This document shows positions 1-8,819 of a stretch of DNA of 64,000 nt, in pieces. The DNA is from Desulfovibrio sp. (GTDB lineage: Bacteria; Desulfobacterota; Desulfovibrionia; Desulfovibrionales; Desulfovibrionaceae). How positions within the stretch are numbered: position 1 is the stretch's first letter; the number at the start of each line of letters is the position of its first letter. The notes below the pieces were generated by a model. It ran no database searches. It was not told where the DNA came from and was given only the letters and a program-made list of their open reading frames with translations. The position numbers and the translations under genes were made by a program. Location: assembly GCA_017528345.1 (NCBI GenBank), contig JAFXOX010000004.1, forward strand, positions 1-64,000. Direction: 5' to 3'.

Positions 1-442
1 CATCATTAAAATAGGCAGGAACAGTAATGACGGCCTCGGTAACAGTTTCACCCAGGTAGGCTTCGGCATCGCTTTTGAGTTTCGCAAGAATCATGGCCGA
101 GACTTCAGGGGCACTGTAAACGCGGCCATCGACTTCCACACCAGCGTCGTCATTGGCTGATTTGGCGATAATATAGGGAGAATGTTCTTTCCAGCGATCT
201 ACTTCAGGGCTAGCAAACTTCCGGCCCATAAGACGCTTAATGGCGAAAATGGTCCGTTTAGGGTTTGTCACAGCCTGACGTTTGGCAATATCGCCCACCA
301 AACGCTCCTTATCCGTGAAAGCGACCACTGAGGGGGTGGTGCGGCCACCTTCGGGATTAGTGATGCATTTGGGGTCTTTTCCTTCCATGATATAGACACA
401 AGAGTTGGTTGTGCCCAGATCAATACCAATTATCTTTGACAT
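1..442 (-). CDS. dnaK: Chaperone DnaK, N-terminal part (runs off the left edge)
   Basis: Hsp70 chaperone that refolds cytoplasmic proteins in an ATP cycle with DnaJ and GrpE. The visible 147 or so residues are the start of the actin-like ATPase domain: the phosphate-1 motif [12 protein letters not shown] lies at residues 4-15, then [14 protein letters not shown], the VGDIAKRQA segment and VTVPAYFND at the window edge. The ATG at 440-442 follows a strong ribosome site (GGAGG at about 9 bases upstream). The rest of the gene lies outside the window. An imperfect palindrome sits upstream at 488-509. Identification is by direct family recognition and is secure. Confidence 0.97.
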   Translation of the reverse strand, partial: MSKIIGIDLGTTNSCVYIMEGKDPKCITNPEGGRTTPSVVAFTDKERLVGDIAKRQAVTNPKRTIFAIKRLMGRKFASPEVDRWKEHSPYIIAKSANDDAGVEVDGRVYSAPEVSAMILAKLKSDAEAYLGETVTEAVITVPAYFND

Positions 443-487
443 ACCTGTCGTCCTCCAAATATATGCGTGTGTTTTTGCCGTGATTAT

Positions 488-509
488 GGGAGATCACATG
501 CATGATCCC
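488..509. promoter_or_regulatory. Imperfect palindrome upstream of dnaK
   Basis: Arms GGGA(G)ATCA and TGATCCC flank the core CATGCA, about 45-65 bases before the dnaK start. It could be an operator or a leader hairpin. I do not see a clear heat-shock sigma promoter or a CIRCE element, so its role is unknown. Confidence 0.3.
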
Positions 510-585
510 GCGTTCTTTCTGCCTTAAGATAATGCAAACTTGGCGCCTGTCTACCCTTCAACGCAATTTTTTTGTCAGACGGCAC

Positions 586-613
586 AAAAAAAGCGCCTGA
601 AGAAGCAGGCGCT
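586..613 (-). terminator. Terminator of the dnaX-ybaB-recR operon
   Basis: Perfect 8-bp stem (AGCGCCTG / CAGGCGCT, loop of 6) at 592-613. Read on the minus strand it is followed by seven T residues, as expected for a rho-independent terminator just after recR. Confidence 0.88.
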
Positions 614-641
614 CAAAAACAATCTGACTGACAGACCGGTC

Positions 642-1253
642 TCAGAGATTCTGGCGAAACTGCAGAGACTGGCGCAGCGTCTCGTGATCCATATATTTAA
701 CTTCACTGCCCAAAGGCATGCCCTGAGCAAGCCGGCTGATACGCACATTAGGAAAACGATCTCTGACGATCTGCAAGAGCCATGAAGTGGTTGTCTCGGC
801 GTCGCTCGTTGCCCCCAGGGCGAGAATGAGCTCCTGGACTTCGCCTTCGGCAAGCCGTTTCAAAAGAGCCTCCATGTGCAGTTTATCGCCTGATTTCTGT
901 TCAAGAGGAACGAGCAGACCACCTAAAACCAGATACTGTCCCCGGTAAAAGCCTCCCTGGTCCAAGGTAAGCATGCTGTCCCATTCAGAGACAAGACACA
1001 AGGTTGAACGTGTTCTCTGGGGATCACTACAGATGGGACAAGGATCGCTCTGGGTCAGGCCGAAACAGCGCGAGCACAGACAAAGCCGGTCTCGCAACTC
1101 AAAAATACTCTGTCCAAGCTTCCGTGTGACATTTTCCGGCCACTCTAAGAGTGTCATAGCCACACGCATAGCCGACTTGGGCCCGAGACCCGGCAATTTG
1201 CCAAGCTGTTTGACAAGATCAGACAGAACAGCCGGAATGCGCTCCTGCGTCAT
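642..1253 (-). CDS. recR: Recombination mediator RecR
   Basis: RecR works with RecO (and RecF) to load RecA on gapped DNA. The 203 residues have the usual family length and order: a helix-hairpin-helix at about 10-30, a four-cysteine zinc finger (C60, C63, C72, C75), a Toprim domain starting near residue 85 (LCLVSEWDSM) and the C-terminal Walker-B-like region. It is the last gene of dnaX-ybaB-recR, a gene order conserved across many bacteria. Its ATG lies 4 bases past the ybaB stop, so translation is probably coupled. A terminator follows at 586-613. Confidence 0.97.
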   Translation of the reverse strand: MTQERIPAVLSDLVKQLGKLPGLGPKSAMRVAMTLLEWPENVTRKLGQSIFELRDRLCLCSRCFGLTQSDPCPICSDPQRTRSTLCLVSEWDSMLTLDQGGFYRGQYLVLGGLLVPLEQKSGDKLHMEALLKRLAEGEVQELILALGATSDAETTTSWLLQIVRDRFPNVRISRLAQGMPLGSEVKYMDHETLRQSLQFRQNL

Positions 1254-1256
1254 AGC

Positions 1257-1568
1257 CTAGAAAATATTGGGCACTTTGATGCCCCCGGTCAAAGAATTAA
1301 TCTCCCGCTCCATGGAGTCGTGGGCAATACGACTGGCTTCGTTGACGGCCGCCACGATCAAATCCTGGAGCATTTCCACATCACCATCGCTAAAGACTTT
1401 GGGATCAATGGTCAGACCTTGCAACTCAGATCGGCCATTAACCACGACTTTCACCATGCCGCCACCACTGGAGGCCTCGAAGGTCTTAGCAGCCATCTCA
1501 TCCTGCATTTTGCTGATTTTCCGCTGCATGACCTGTGCCTGACGAAAAATATCATTCATATTGGGCAT
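1257..1568 (-). CDS. ybaB: YbaB/EbfC nucleoid-associated protein
   Basis: Small DNA-binding dimer, 103 residues, of the YbaB/EbfC family. It has the typical N-terminal MNDIFRQAQVMQRKI helix, the glycine-rich SSGGGMVKVVVNG strand and the PKVFSDGDVEMLQDLIVAAV helix. I place the start at the ATG at 1568, which has AAGGA six bases upstream. A longer reading from 1592 would add eight residues without a better ribosome site. It sits between dnaX and recR, the position it holds in many genomes. Its cellular role is a general one in nucleoid structure or recombination and is not settled for the family. Confidence 0.94.
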   Translation of the reverse strand: MPNMNDIFRQAQVMQRKISKMQDEMAAKTFEASSGGGMVKVVVNGRSELQGLTIDPKVFSDGDVEMLQDLIVAAVNEASRIAHDSMEREINSLTGGIKVPNIF

Positions 1569-1821
1569 AGAGTATCCTTTTGACATTCCCACGATAGTAA
1601 AGCATCGGGGATTCCAGAGGAGTTTGCTTTCTTGACGAAAGCCAGATACACGGTTGCAAAATGCTTCCGCTTATTTTTGTAACACACATACACCAATGAT
1701 AGCATTGATGCCGTTGCCCGCTTCGACGGGCTTAGTTGAAAGCCTGACATCCACACAATGAAGACTTCGTGGTTTTACGGCCGCCATAGAACGTAAAAGC
1801 TTGTCCACCTTGTGGGCTTTT
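1569..1821 (-). other. Gap between dnaX and ybaB
   Basis: About 250 bases without a gene I can support. The open frames here are shadows without family resemblance. I see no strong terminator, so ybaB-recR are probably read through from dnaX or from a promoter I cannot pick out. Confidence 0.5.
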
Positions 1822-4104
1822 TCAATACGATCGGCAACGCTCGACAACGGTGTCAAGAATGCTGAAACAAGGCTGCAATTCATCTCGCTTTTTGAGCTGC
1901 TCTGCAAGGTCCTGTGTGGAACTGGCGGGCACGGGTCTGACGATCTCAAGCGTGATGCGGGGATCATGGAGAAACCGTACTAACGCCTGCTGCAAACGTT
2001 CCTTGCAATGCTGCAAACGATCGTACTGCACCTGATAGGGGGGATTAATGGTCACATGGCTGCCGAGACGCAAGACCTCAAGCCCACGCAGATCGTGTTC
2101 CGTAAAGTGTGTTGATCCATCACCTTGCATCTGTGAAAGATAAAATCGACAAAAAGATGGCCAGTCGAGAGCTTTGATCTGCACCGTTGCCCCGATATCT
2201 GCATCATCAAGACTTTCGTCAGTATCGAGATTGTCATCTGCGAACTCTGCTGTTTCCTCAACGCTTTTTTCATAAGCAGATGTCGTGGGCTTTGCCGGCT
2301 GCACTTTCTTGGCCTGCAAAGACGCTTCATCCTGCTCTCCGGGCTTCGGTCCCTGTGGCAAAACCTGGGAAATTTCAGAACTCTCAGCTGTGTCAAGCGC
2401 CTCTTCCTCACTGGTCTGCACTGGTTGAGACACCTGTTTCAAAGCAGCAAGCGCAGCCTGTGAGTCTGGAGATGCAGGCTCAGGCCTGGGAGTTGGAACG
2501 GATTCCTCTGCCTGTGACACATTTCCAGAGGCTTCCGTGGATGTAAGACCAGGACGCCTCTGAGATTGGCCTCTTGTTGTCTGAGCTATGGCAGACTCTG
2601 GTCTCAGCGGTTCAGGTGCAAGAGTATCGGACTTTGGCGACTGTGGCAAAACCTGGGAAACGTCAGAGTTCTCAACTTGACAAGCCGCTTCTTCTGCTTT
2701 GGCCTGCAAAGATGCTGTGGCAGGTCCCGAAGCATCAGGCACAGGATGCGGCTCTAGAGAAGCAGGTGAAAGCTTAGCAGGTTTTCCCAAGGGTTCCAAG
2801 GGACTCTGCGTTGACAAAGGATCCGGCCTTACGTGTGCCGTTAACGGGGTCTCCCGCCTTGGTATTGGCCTTGCCGAAGTGGCAGGAGCCTTTGCAGGCT
2901 GCCCGCCTGTGTCGCCCCCTGCAAAACCGGAAGTTTGCGCTGATCCAGATGTCTGCAGGGATACACCCTGGGCGAGAGGCGCTTTTGCAAGGGGCAGAAG
3001 CCTGGGCAGAAGCGCAAGGTTTAACAGCAAGAGTTCCAGGGCTGTAGCAGGCTCTGTACTCTGAACGACTCCGCGCTGTCCGTCCAAAACAAGCTGCCAG
3101 GCTGCATGCAGATGAGCTGGCGAAAACTGCCCGGCATGTGTCGTTACAAAAGTCTGTTCAGCCGGCGAAAGCTGCAGAACGGAGAGAATTTGCGATCCTG
3201 ACTGTGCAAACAAAAAAAAGCTGCGCAGGTATTCGGCAAGTTCTCGCAGAAAAAAGCCGATGTCCACACCTCGTCTGAGCAGGCCCCTGGTCAGAGAAAT
3301 AACACCTGCACAGTCAGCGGCATGCATAGCGGCAAAAAGCTGCTCAAAAAATTCCTGGCCGGCAAGGCCCAAAACTTCGCGGGTAATATCAAGACTCAGC
3401 CTGTCATTGCCAAGGGCGAGCGTCTGATCAAGCAAGGACATGCTGTCGCGGACGCTCCCCTGCGCACGCTTGGCTATAAGACGTATTGCATCCTCATCGT
3501 AAGCAAGCGATTCCTTCTGCAAAACAGAGGCAAGATGCGAGATCAGCTCTTCTTCGTTGAGATGCCGAAAGGTAAAATGCTGGCAACGGCTGACGATGGT
3601 CACCGGAAATTTATGCGCTTCCGTTGTGGCCATAATAAAGATCACCCGCGGCGGAGGTTCCTCCAGGGTCTTGAGCAGGGCATTGAAGGCCTGAGAGGTA
3701 AGCATATGGGCTTCGTCGATAATGAAGATCTTATAGCGACCTTCCATAGGCGCATAGCCCACGATTTCCCTCAAAGCCCGGACATCGTCAATCTTATTGT
3801 TAGAGGCTCCGTCAATCTCCACCACATCCACATGACTGCCCTGCATAATTTTCGTGCATTGAGAGCAGGAATTGCAGGGTTCACGGGCTGGGCCCCTTTC
3901 ACAGTTGAGGGCTTTGGCAAAAATGCGAGCGACCGTGGTTTTGCCGACCCCACGCGTGCCACTGAAGAGATAGGCACAGGCAGGCCTATCCTCGGCACAT
4001 GAGCGGGAAAGAACCGCCTTGACCATGTCCTGACCGGCGACCTCCGCGAAGGTCTGTGGCCGGTAACGGGCGGCAAGTGCCAATTTCTTTGAAACATTAT
4101 CCAT
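1822..4104 (-). CDS. dnaX: DNA polymerase III subunit tau (gamma/tau)
   Basis: Clamp-loader ATPase of the replicative polymerase. Residue order: Walker A GTRGVGKTT at about 49-57, zinc module with four cysteines (about 68, 77, 80, 83), DEAH Walker B near 130, arginine-finger SRC near 170, then domain III to about residue 360. A Pro/Ala/Glu-rich linker follows (about 390-640) and then a conserved C-terminal domain. The linker carries an imperfect repeat: SQVLPQ(S/G)PK occurs twice, and the SLQAK motif twice. The ATG at 4104 is used; the codon two before it is TTG. I see no in-frame slippery heptamer, so a separate gamma form is not predicted. Upstream neighbour ilvE is 34 bases away. Confidence 0.96.
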   Translation of the reverse strand: MDNVSKKLALAARYRPQTFAEVAGQDMVKAVLSRSCAEDRPACAYLFSGTRGVGKTTVARIFAKALNCERGPAREPCNSCSQCTKIMQGSHVDVVEIDGASNNKIDDVRALREIVGYAPMEGRYKIFIIDEAHMLTSQAFNALLKTLEEPPPRVIFIMATTEAHKFPVTIVSRCQHFTFRHLNEEELISHLASVLQKESLAYDEDAIRLIAKRAQGSVRDSMSLLDQTLALGNDRLSLDITREVLGLAGQEFFEQLFAAMHAADCAGVISLTRGLLRRGVDIGFFLRELAEYLRSFFLFAQSGSQILSVLQLSPAEQTFVTTHAGQFSPAHLHAAWQLVLDGQRGVVQSTEPATALELLLLNLALLPRLLPLAKAPLAQGVSLQTSGSAQTSGFAGGDTGGQPAKAPATSARPIPRRETPLTAHVRPDPLSTQSPLEPLGKPAKLSPASLEPHPVPDASGPATASLQAKAEEAACQVENSDVSQVLPQSPKSDTLAPEPLRPESAIAQTTRGQSQRRPGLTSTEASGNVSQAEESVPTPRPEPASPDSQAALAALKQVSQPVQTSEEEALDTAESSEISQVLPQGPKPGEQDEASLQAKKVQPAKPTTSAYEKSVEETAEFADDNLDTDESLDDADIGATVQIKALDWPSFCRFYLSQMQGDGSTHFTEHDLRGLEVLRLGSHVTINPPYQVQYDRLQHCKERLQQALVRFLHDPRITLEIVRPVPASSTQDLAEQLKKRDELQPCFSILDTVVERCRSY

Positions 4105-4138
4105 CGGCAAAACCCTGGTCCCTCAACAATCCAAAAAG

Positions 4139-5059
4139 CTAGACGTTATAGTGGGCAAGCCAGGACGCGTACTTGGGATTTTCACCCTTGACGATCTTAA
4201 AGAATTCCTGCTGCAGATGTTTGGTGACAGGGCCGGCATGGCCTTCACCAATCTGACGCCTGTCCAGCTCCCTGATAGGAGTAAGCTCAGCGGCAGTACC
4301 TGTGAAAAAGGCTTCATCAGCAATGTAGAACTCATCACGCGTAAATTGCTGCTCTTCAACTGTGTAGCCGAGATCGCGGGCCAAAGTCATGATGCTGTCG
4401 CGCGTAATACCACCTAAAATGGAAGTCCAGGGCGTCGTCTTGATGATGCCATTGCGCACAATAAAGACGTTCTCTCCGGTAGCTTCACTCACAAAGCCAT
4501 TGGTGTCGAGCATAATGGCTTCATCATAGCCGTCTTCCTTGGCTTCGATTTTGGCGAGAATCGAGTTGATGTAATTGCCGGCGGCCTTGGCCTTGGACAT
4601 ACTTGTATTGACATGGCTGCGGGCAAAGGAGCTCGTTTTGACACGAATACCTTTATCCAAAGCCTCGGCTCCAAGATAGGCTCCCCAGCTCCAGGCAGCA
4701 ATAATGACCTGAACAGGATTATTGCCCGGATAAACGCCCATCTCGCCGTAGCCCACAAAGGCCAAGGGACGGATATACGCATCATGCATACCATTGGCCT
4801 TCAAAGTCTCAATGGTCGCCTCAGCAAGCTGATCTGCGGTATAGGGGATATCCATGCGAATAATCTTGCCCGAATTAATCAGTCTCTGGGAATGCTCTTT
4901 GAGGCGAAAGACCGCTGAAGAACCGTCACTGCACTGATAGGCACGAATGCCTTCAAACACGGCACTGCCGTAGTGCAGTGAATGGGTAAGTACATGCACC
5001 TTGGCCTCAGACCATGGCACAAGTTTGCCATCCGACCAAATATACTTTGTTGCTTCCAT
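4139..5059 (-). CDS. ilvE: Branched-chain amino acid aminotransferase
   Basis: PLP enzyme of fold type IV that interconverts Leu/Ile/Val and their 2-oxo acids with glutamate. The 306 residues start [16 protein letters not shown]. Visible family marks are [14 protein letters not shown] at about 29-42, the lysine region [12 protein letters not shown] near 155-167 that holds the PLP Schiff base, [10 protein letters not shown] near 193, and [12 protein letters not shown] near 255. The start is the ATG at 5059 with AAGGAGG ahead of it; the longer open frame to 5122 is untranslated leader. It lies upstream of dnaX in the same direction. Confidence 0.95.
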   Translation of the reverse strand: MEATKYIWSDGKLVPWSEAKVHVLTHSLHYGSAVFEGIRAYQCSDGSSAVFRLKEHSQRLINSGKIIRMDIPYTADQLAEATIETLKANGMHDAYIRPLAFVGYGEMGVYPGNNPVQVIIAAWSWGAYLGAEALDKGIRVKTSSFARSHVNTSMSKAKAAGNYINSILAKIEAKEDGYDEAIMLDTNGFVSEATGENVFIVRNGIIKTTPWTSILGGITRDSIMTLARDLGYTVEEQQFTRDEFYIADEAFFTGTAAELTPIRELDRRQIGEGHAGPVTKHLQQEFFKIVKGENPKYASWLAHYNV

Positions 5060-5174
5060 GGAATGCCTCCTTGTATCTGCGCCTGCAACTGACTGCTGCA
5101 TGAGTGCCTTTGACTGGTACACCGTGCCGCTTCCCCAATAGCTCGGGAAGTTGCCACGGGCCTTTCCGCACGTC

Positions 5175-5210
5175 TGTGAAAATGGCCAGCCAAGAGGTCA
5201 AATTTTCACA
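5175..5210. promoter_or_regulatory. 9-bp inverted repeat TGTGAAAAT / ATTTTCACA upstream of ilvE
   Basis: Perfect 9-bp arms at 5175-5183 and 5202-5210 are separated by 18 bases, about 115-150 bases before the ilvE start. TGTGA/TCACA arms recall CRP/FNR-family or Rex half-sites, but the spacing is wider than for one dimer. It could be two half-sites or a leader stem. Confidence 0.35.
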
Positions 5211-5250
5211 ACACTTTTTTTGCGGAATTTAAAAAAGTACTCAAATTCTG

Positions 5251-5263
5251 CTTGTCTGACAAG
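5251..5263. promoter_or_regulatory. Candidate GntR/FadR-type operator
   Basis: CTTGTCTGACAAG is a perfect 6-bp-arm palindrome. Its core TTGTCTGACAA fits the TNGTNNNACNA pattern known for FadR-type GntR regulators. It lies directly in front of the -35 box of the hydantoinase-like gene. No GntR gene is present in the window. Confidence 0.4.
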
Positions 5264-5265
5264 TC

Positions 5266-5294
5266 TTGTCTCAGCGCTGCGGAGGGACTATAGA
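5266..5294 (+). promoter_or_regulatory. Sigma-70-type promoter of the hydantoinase-trmL-cbiB operon
   Basis: TTGTCT at 5266-5271 and TATAGA at 5289-5294 with a 17-base spacer. Predicted start near 5301, leaving a leader of about 30 bases before the gene at 5330. Confidence 0.6.
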
Positions 5295-5329
5295 AAAAGT
5301 TTCTGGCAAATCAACGATGGAGAAGATGT

Positions 5330-7063
5330 ATGCCAAAACGCATTCTGCTTGGAATCGACGCTGGTGGCACCCATACTGACGCAGTCCTCATTGCCTGCGA
5401 GGGAGAGTCTCTGACGTGTCTGGCGCAAGCCAAGGTCGCAACCGACCATGAAGATCTCCCCTCCTCCATCAGAAATGTTTTAACCAGGCTTGCACATACC
5501 GAAACCAATCAAGCTCTGCTCGGTAGCGTGACTGATGTTACCCTTGGGACAACGCTTGCGGTCAACGCCCTTGTCCAGGGCAAAACGTCAGCTGTGGGAC
5601 TGCTTCTGACGGCCGGTCCAGGTCTTGCTCCAGAGCGCTTTGCCCTTGGCAAAACCGTGGCCACAGTGCCTGGAGGCCTTGATCATAGAGGCGTTGAAGT
5701 GATGCCTCTTGATCTCAGAGACGTTCCTTCAACGCTTGCCGCCTGGAAAAAAGACGGGGTCGAGCATATCGCCTGCGTGGGCAAGTTTTCGCCGCGTACC
5801 CCTGATCATGAACTGATCCTTGGCAAATGTGTCACAGATCAAGGCTTACGTGTGAGCTATGGGCACAGACTTTCCGGACAATTAAATTTCCCCCGCAGAA
5901 TTGCCACCGCCTGGTTTAATGCGGCTGTAGAGGATCTTCACGCCCATTTTCTTGATGCTGTGGAAGGGGTTTTGGCAGAATACGGCATTCATGCCACGGT
6001 CCGTCTCCTCAAAGCCGACGGTGGTGCCGTGCCTGTCAAGCTCTCTCGCGAGGAGCCTGTACAATCTATTCTCTCAGGACCGGCTGCAAGCGTCATGGGC
6101 GTGCTTGCGCTCACCCCAGAAGTTGCCAGTGGCACGAGTCTACTTCTCGATATCGGCGGGACAACGACGGATATGGCCGTTATCGTGGACGGATCTCCTG
6201 TCATTGACCGCAATGGCATGCTGCTTGAGGGCAGACGTACCCTTGTCAGAGCGCTTGCCTCTCAATCCATTGGCGTTGGCGGCGATTCACGCCTGACCGT
6301 GACAGGCCAGGGTGCAGCCATCAAGGTGAGCACAGGGCCCATGCGCGATGGCAATGCCATGGCCTTTGGCGGGGCGCGACCAACACTTCTTGATGCCATC
6401 AATACTCTTGAAACTGATCTTTCTGGAGAGCGTGGAGATATTGATCGATCACGCCAAGGGCTGCAAGAGCTTGCCGCTCAATACGCGGCCGGCCCCCAAG
6501 TTCTGGCAGCCAAAGCCGTTGACAACGCTCTTGAAAAAATCGTCTCCCAGGCCAGAGGTCTCATTCAGGAAATCAACGCCCATCCTATCTATACCCTCAA
6601 AGCCCTGCGCAGCCAAAGCGCCATTAGCCCGGAACGCGTTATCCTTGTGGGCGGCCCAAGCCAATGCCTTCAGGCAAGACTTGCCCAAGCCTTTGATCTG
6701 CCAGTCATCATTCCGGCCCACGCCAATGTCGCTAATGCTGTAGGTGCGGCCCTCACCAGGCCCACGGCCAGCCTGGAAGTCTATGCGGATTCCGGCCGCA
6801 GGCAGTTGCGTGCGCCACGGCTAGATCATACAGAAAGTCTTGAACGCGCAAGCACGCTTGAGGCTGTCAAAAAGCGTGCGCTCTCCCTGCTTGCCGATCA
6901 TCTTGCGGCCAATGGCATGCAAGATGTGCAGGTGGAGGTCCTTGAGGCCGATCTCTTTGCAACCCTTGATGACTACGGTACAAGCTCCCGTGACATGCGT
7001 GTCACCTGTCAGGCGGTACCCGGAATTGTGGGGACACTGCGTCATGCAGATTGTGCTCTTTGA
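5330..7063 (+). CDS. Hydantoinase/oxoprolinase family protein (HyuA-type, single gene)
   Basis: Actin-fold ATPase-type protein of 577 residues. It shows the N-terminal GIDAGGTHTDAVL phosphate motif at about 8-20, GTTLAVNALV near 73, the second phosphate motif LLLDIGGTTTDMAV near 270 and the GGPSQC region near 440. Members open hydantoin or 5-oxoproline rings with ATP, or act in related chemistry; the substrate cannot be read here. A HyuB partner is not adjacent, so this is the stand-alone form. It heads an operon: its last 20 bases overlap trmL. Ribosome site GGAG sits 10 bases before the ATG. A GntR-like palindrome precedes its promoter. Confidence 0.85.
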   Translation: MPKRILLGIDAGGTHTDAVLIACEGESLTCLAQAKVATDHEDLPSSIRNVLTRLAHTETNQALLGSVTDVTLGTTLAVNALVQGKTSAVGLLLTAGPGLAPERFALGKTVATVPGGLDHRGVEVMPLDLRDVPSTLAAWKKDGVEHIACVGKFSPRTPDHELILGKCVTDQGLRVSYGHRLSGQLNFPRRIATAWFNAAVEDLHAHFLDAVEGVLAEYGIHATVRLLKADGGAVPVKLSREEPVQSILSGPAASVMGVLALTPEVASGTSLLLDIGGTTTDMAVIVDGSPVIDRNGMLLEGRRTLVRALASQSIGVGGDSRLTVTGQGAAIKVSTGPMRDGNAMAFGGARPTLLDAINTLETDLSGERGDIDRSRQGLQELAAQYAAGPQVLAAKAVDNALEKIVSQARGLIQEINAHPIYTLKALRSQSAISPERVILVGGPSQCLQARLAQAFDLPVIIPAHANVANAVGAALTRPTASLEVYADSGRRQLRAPRLDHTESLERASTLEAVKKRALSLLADHLAANGMQDVQVEVLEADLFATLDDYGTSSRDMRVTCQAVPGIVGTLRHADCAL

Positions 7064-7523
7064 GCCTGAAATTCCACCGAATACCGGCAATATCGCAAGG
7101 CTCTGTGCCGCCACTGCTACGAGGCTGAATCTCATTGAGCCTCTCGGCTTCCGTCTGGAAAACCGCTATCTGAAACGCGCAGGTCTTGATTACTGGCCCA
7201 ATGTTGACATGCACGTCTATGCCAACTGGCAGGCTTTCGCAGATAGATCAGACCGCAAGGCAGATGAGCGCTGGGTCATGGTCTCCTCCAAAAAACGACC
7301 GCAGAGTTTGCCTCTGCAAGATTTTGCTTTCAACCCCACAGACTGTCTTGTCTTTGGTCCAGAAACCAGAGGGCTCCCTGACTGGGTGCTCGATTTTTCC
7401 CCGGCCCACGTGCGTGTTCCCATGTTTCCCCAAGGAGTACGTAGCCTCAATCTTTCCACCTGTGCAGGCATTGTTCTCTACACAGCCCTCATCGCTCTGG
7501 GCATTCCAAGCGAGTGGTGCTAA
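7044..7523 (+). CDS. trmL: tRNA (cytidine/uridine-34-2'-O)-methyltransferase TrmL
   Basis: SPOUT methyltransferase that methylates the ribose of the wobble base in tRNA-Leu. The 159 residues match family length. Marks: N-terminal MQIVLFEPEIPPNTGNIARLCAAT, the knot motif CLVFGPETRGLP near 103-114 and VPMFPQGVRSLNLSTCAGIVLYTAL near 125-150. I start at the ATG at 7044, inside the end of the upstream gene; the open frame further upstream has no homology. The next gene, cbiB, starts at or next to its stop codon. Confidence 0.95.
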   Translation: MQIVLFEPEIPPNTGNIARLCAATATRLNLIEPLGFRLENRYLKRAGLDYWPNVDMHVYANWQAFADRSDRKADERWVMVSSKKRPQSLPLQDFAFNPTDCLVFGPETRGLPDWVLDFSPAHVRVPMFPQGVRSLNLSTCAGIVLYTALIALGIPSEWC

Positions 7524-7528
7524 GTCTC

Positions 7529-8551
7529 ATGTGTCTTTTCCCCTATGCACTGACAGATACGTTCTGGCTTGCCCCTCTAGCCCTTTTCCTTGATCTGCGT
7601 TTTGGCGACCCTCCTCTGCCCTGGTCTCACCCTGTGGTTTTTCTGGGGCGGCTCCTCAATGTTTTGGAACGCCCTTGCCGCCGTCTTCTGACTAAACTTC
7701 CCTGCGAGGCGATCTCTGGTCGCATCTTAGGCTTTGCGTTGCTGCTTGTACTTTGCCTGTGCAGTGCAGGAGTCGTCTTGTTCCTGATCTCCTTGCCCAT
7801 TCTTGGAACGGTCTTGGCCGTCTATTTTGCCTGGGCAGGACTTGCCATGGGCAGCCTTCTGCAAACAGGCCACGTTGTGCTTGAGCGCGTCGAAAATGCA
7901 CCACTTCCCAAGGCACGTAGATCTCTTTCCTGGCTTGTGAGCCGAGAGACCCGTAATATGGATAGGCCTTTGCTACGCAAAACTCTGGCCGACACCATGA
8001 GTGAGAATTTTACCGATGCCCTCACTGCCCCATTTTTCTGGCTGCTTGTGGCAGGTCCCGTGGGCCTTTGGATCTATAAGGCAGTAAGTACGACTGATTC
8101 CATGTGGGGCTATCTTACCCCCAAATGGCGCTACCTTGGCTGGGCCGGAGCACGCGCTGACGATCTTCTGGCCCTTGTGCCTGCGCGTCTTTCAATCCTT
8201 GCCATTGCCTGTAGCGATTTTTGCCTACGCTGCGTTTATCCTTCTCAACGCAGCTGGCGAGGTTTCTACCCCGGATTTTTCCGCGTTCACAAGCAGGCTC
8301 TTGGTATGCCAAGTCCTAATTCCGGCTGTCCCATGGCTGTTCTTGCCTGGCTCTGCAATGCCCAAATGGCAGGCCCTTCCGTCTACTTTGGCACACTTGT
8401 GCCAAAACCCTGGCTTGGACCTGACAAAGAGCATGCTGGAACATGGGACGTCCGACGTCTCCAAGAGCTCTTTCAATGCATGTGGGCGTCATCATATATT
8501 GGCATGATAATGCTCTGGCTTGCCGCATGCCTGCTCAACACGTTGCTCTGA
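7529..8551 (+). CDS. cbiB: Adenosylcobinamide-phosphate synthase CbiB/CobD
   Basis: Integral membrane enzyme of corrinoid synthesis that attaches aminopropanol phosphate to adenosylcobyric acid. About 340 residues with 4-5 hydrophobic segments. Family marks: LDLRFGDPPLPWSHPVVFLGRLL near the N-terminus, SRETRNMDRPLLRKTLADTMSEN in the middle, FTDALTAPFFW, and the KAVSTTDSMWGY motif. The start is uncertain: ATG 7529 is used, GTG 7514 is also possible and would overlap trmL by 10 bases. Neither has a good ribosome site, which fits translational coupling. It stands apart from other cobalamin genes; no B12 riboswitch is seen. Confidence 0.92.
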   Translation: MCLFPYALTDTFWLAPLALFLDLRFGDPPLPWSHPVVFLGRLLNVLERPCRRLLTKLPCEAISGRILGFALLLVLCLCSAGVVLFLISLPILGTVLAVYFAWAGLAMGSLLQTGHVVLERVENAPLPKARRSLSWLVSRETRNMDRPLLRKTLADTMSENFTDALTAPFFWLLVAGPVGLWIYKAVSTTDSMWGYLTPKWRYLGWAGARADDLLALVPARLSILAIACSDFCLRCVYPSQRSWRGFYPGFFRVHKQALGMPSPNSGCPMAVLAWLCNAQMAGPSVYFGTLVPKPWLGPDKEHAGTWDVRRLQELFQCMWASSYIGMIMLWLAACLLNTLL

Positions 8552-8757
8552 CTGCGGGTTTGCGACTTTCCGTGATGGGTACAGTTTCTACATACGTCTG
8601 AAACATAAAAACCTGGAAATATCCTCTATTGCTACCTATCCGGACATTTTTCGCCTATTTTGCCAAAAAAATTTGCTCTCTGCACGAGGATAAGTTTCAC
8701 TCAACAAATACCGCTACTTGCCCATCAGGTCTTCTTCCTCAAACCTTGCGCAGAACA

Positions 8758-8807
8758 CTGACAAAAAAGCCCCAGGACCTTCTCAGGATCTGGGGCTTTT
8801 TTGTCAG
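8758..8807. terminator. Bidirectional terminator between cbiB and the symporter gene
   Basis: Perfect 18-bp arms (8758-8775 and 8790-8807) with a 14-base loop. The stem contains A6 and T6 runs, so it works in both directions between the two convergent genes. Confidence 0.93.
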
Positions 8808-8819
8808 CAAAAATGCAGA

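Noticed and set aside
2262..2275. A-rich run in dnaX as a programmed frameshift site for gamma
   Set aside because: The run reads GAA-AAA-AGC in frame, not A-AAA-AAG, and no stimulatory hairpin is evident.
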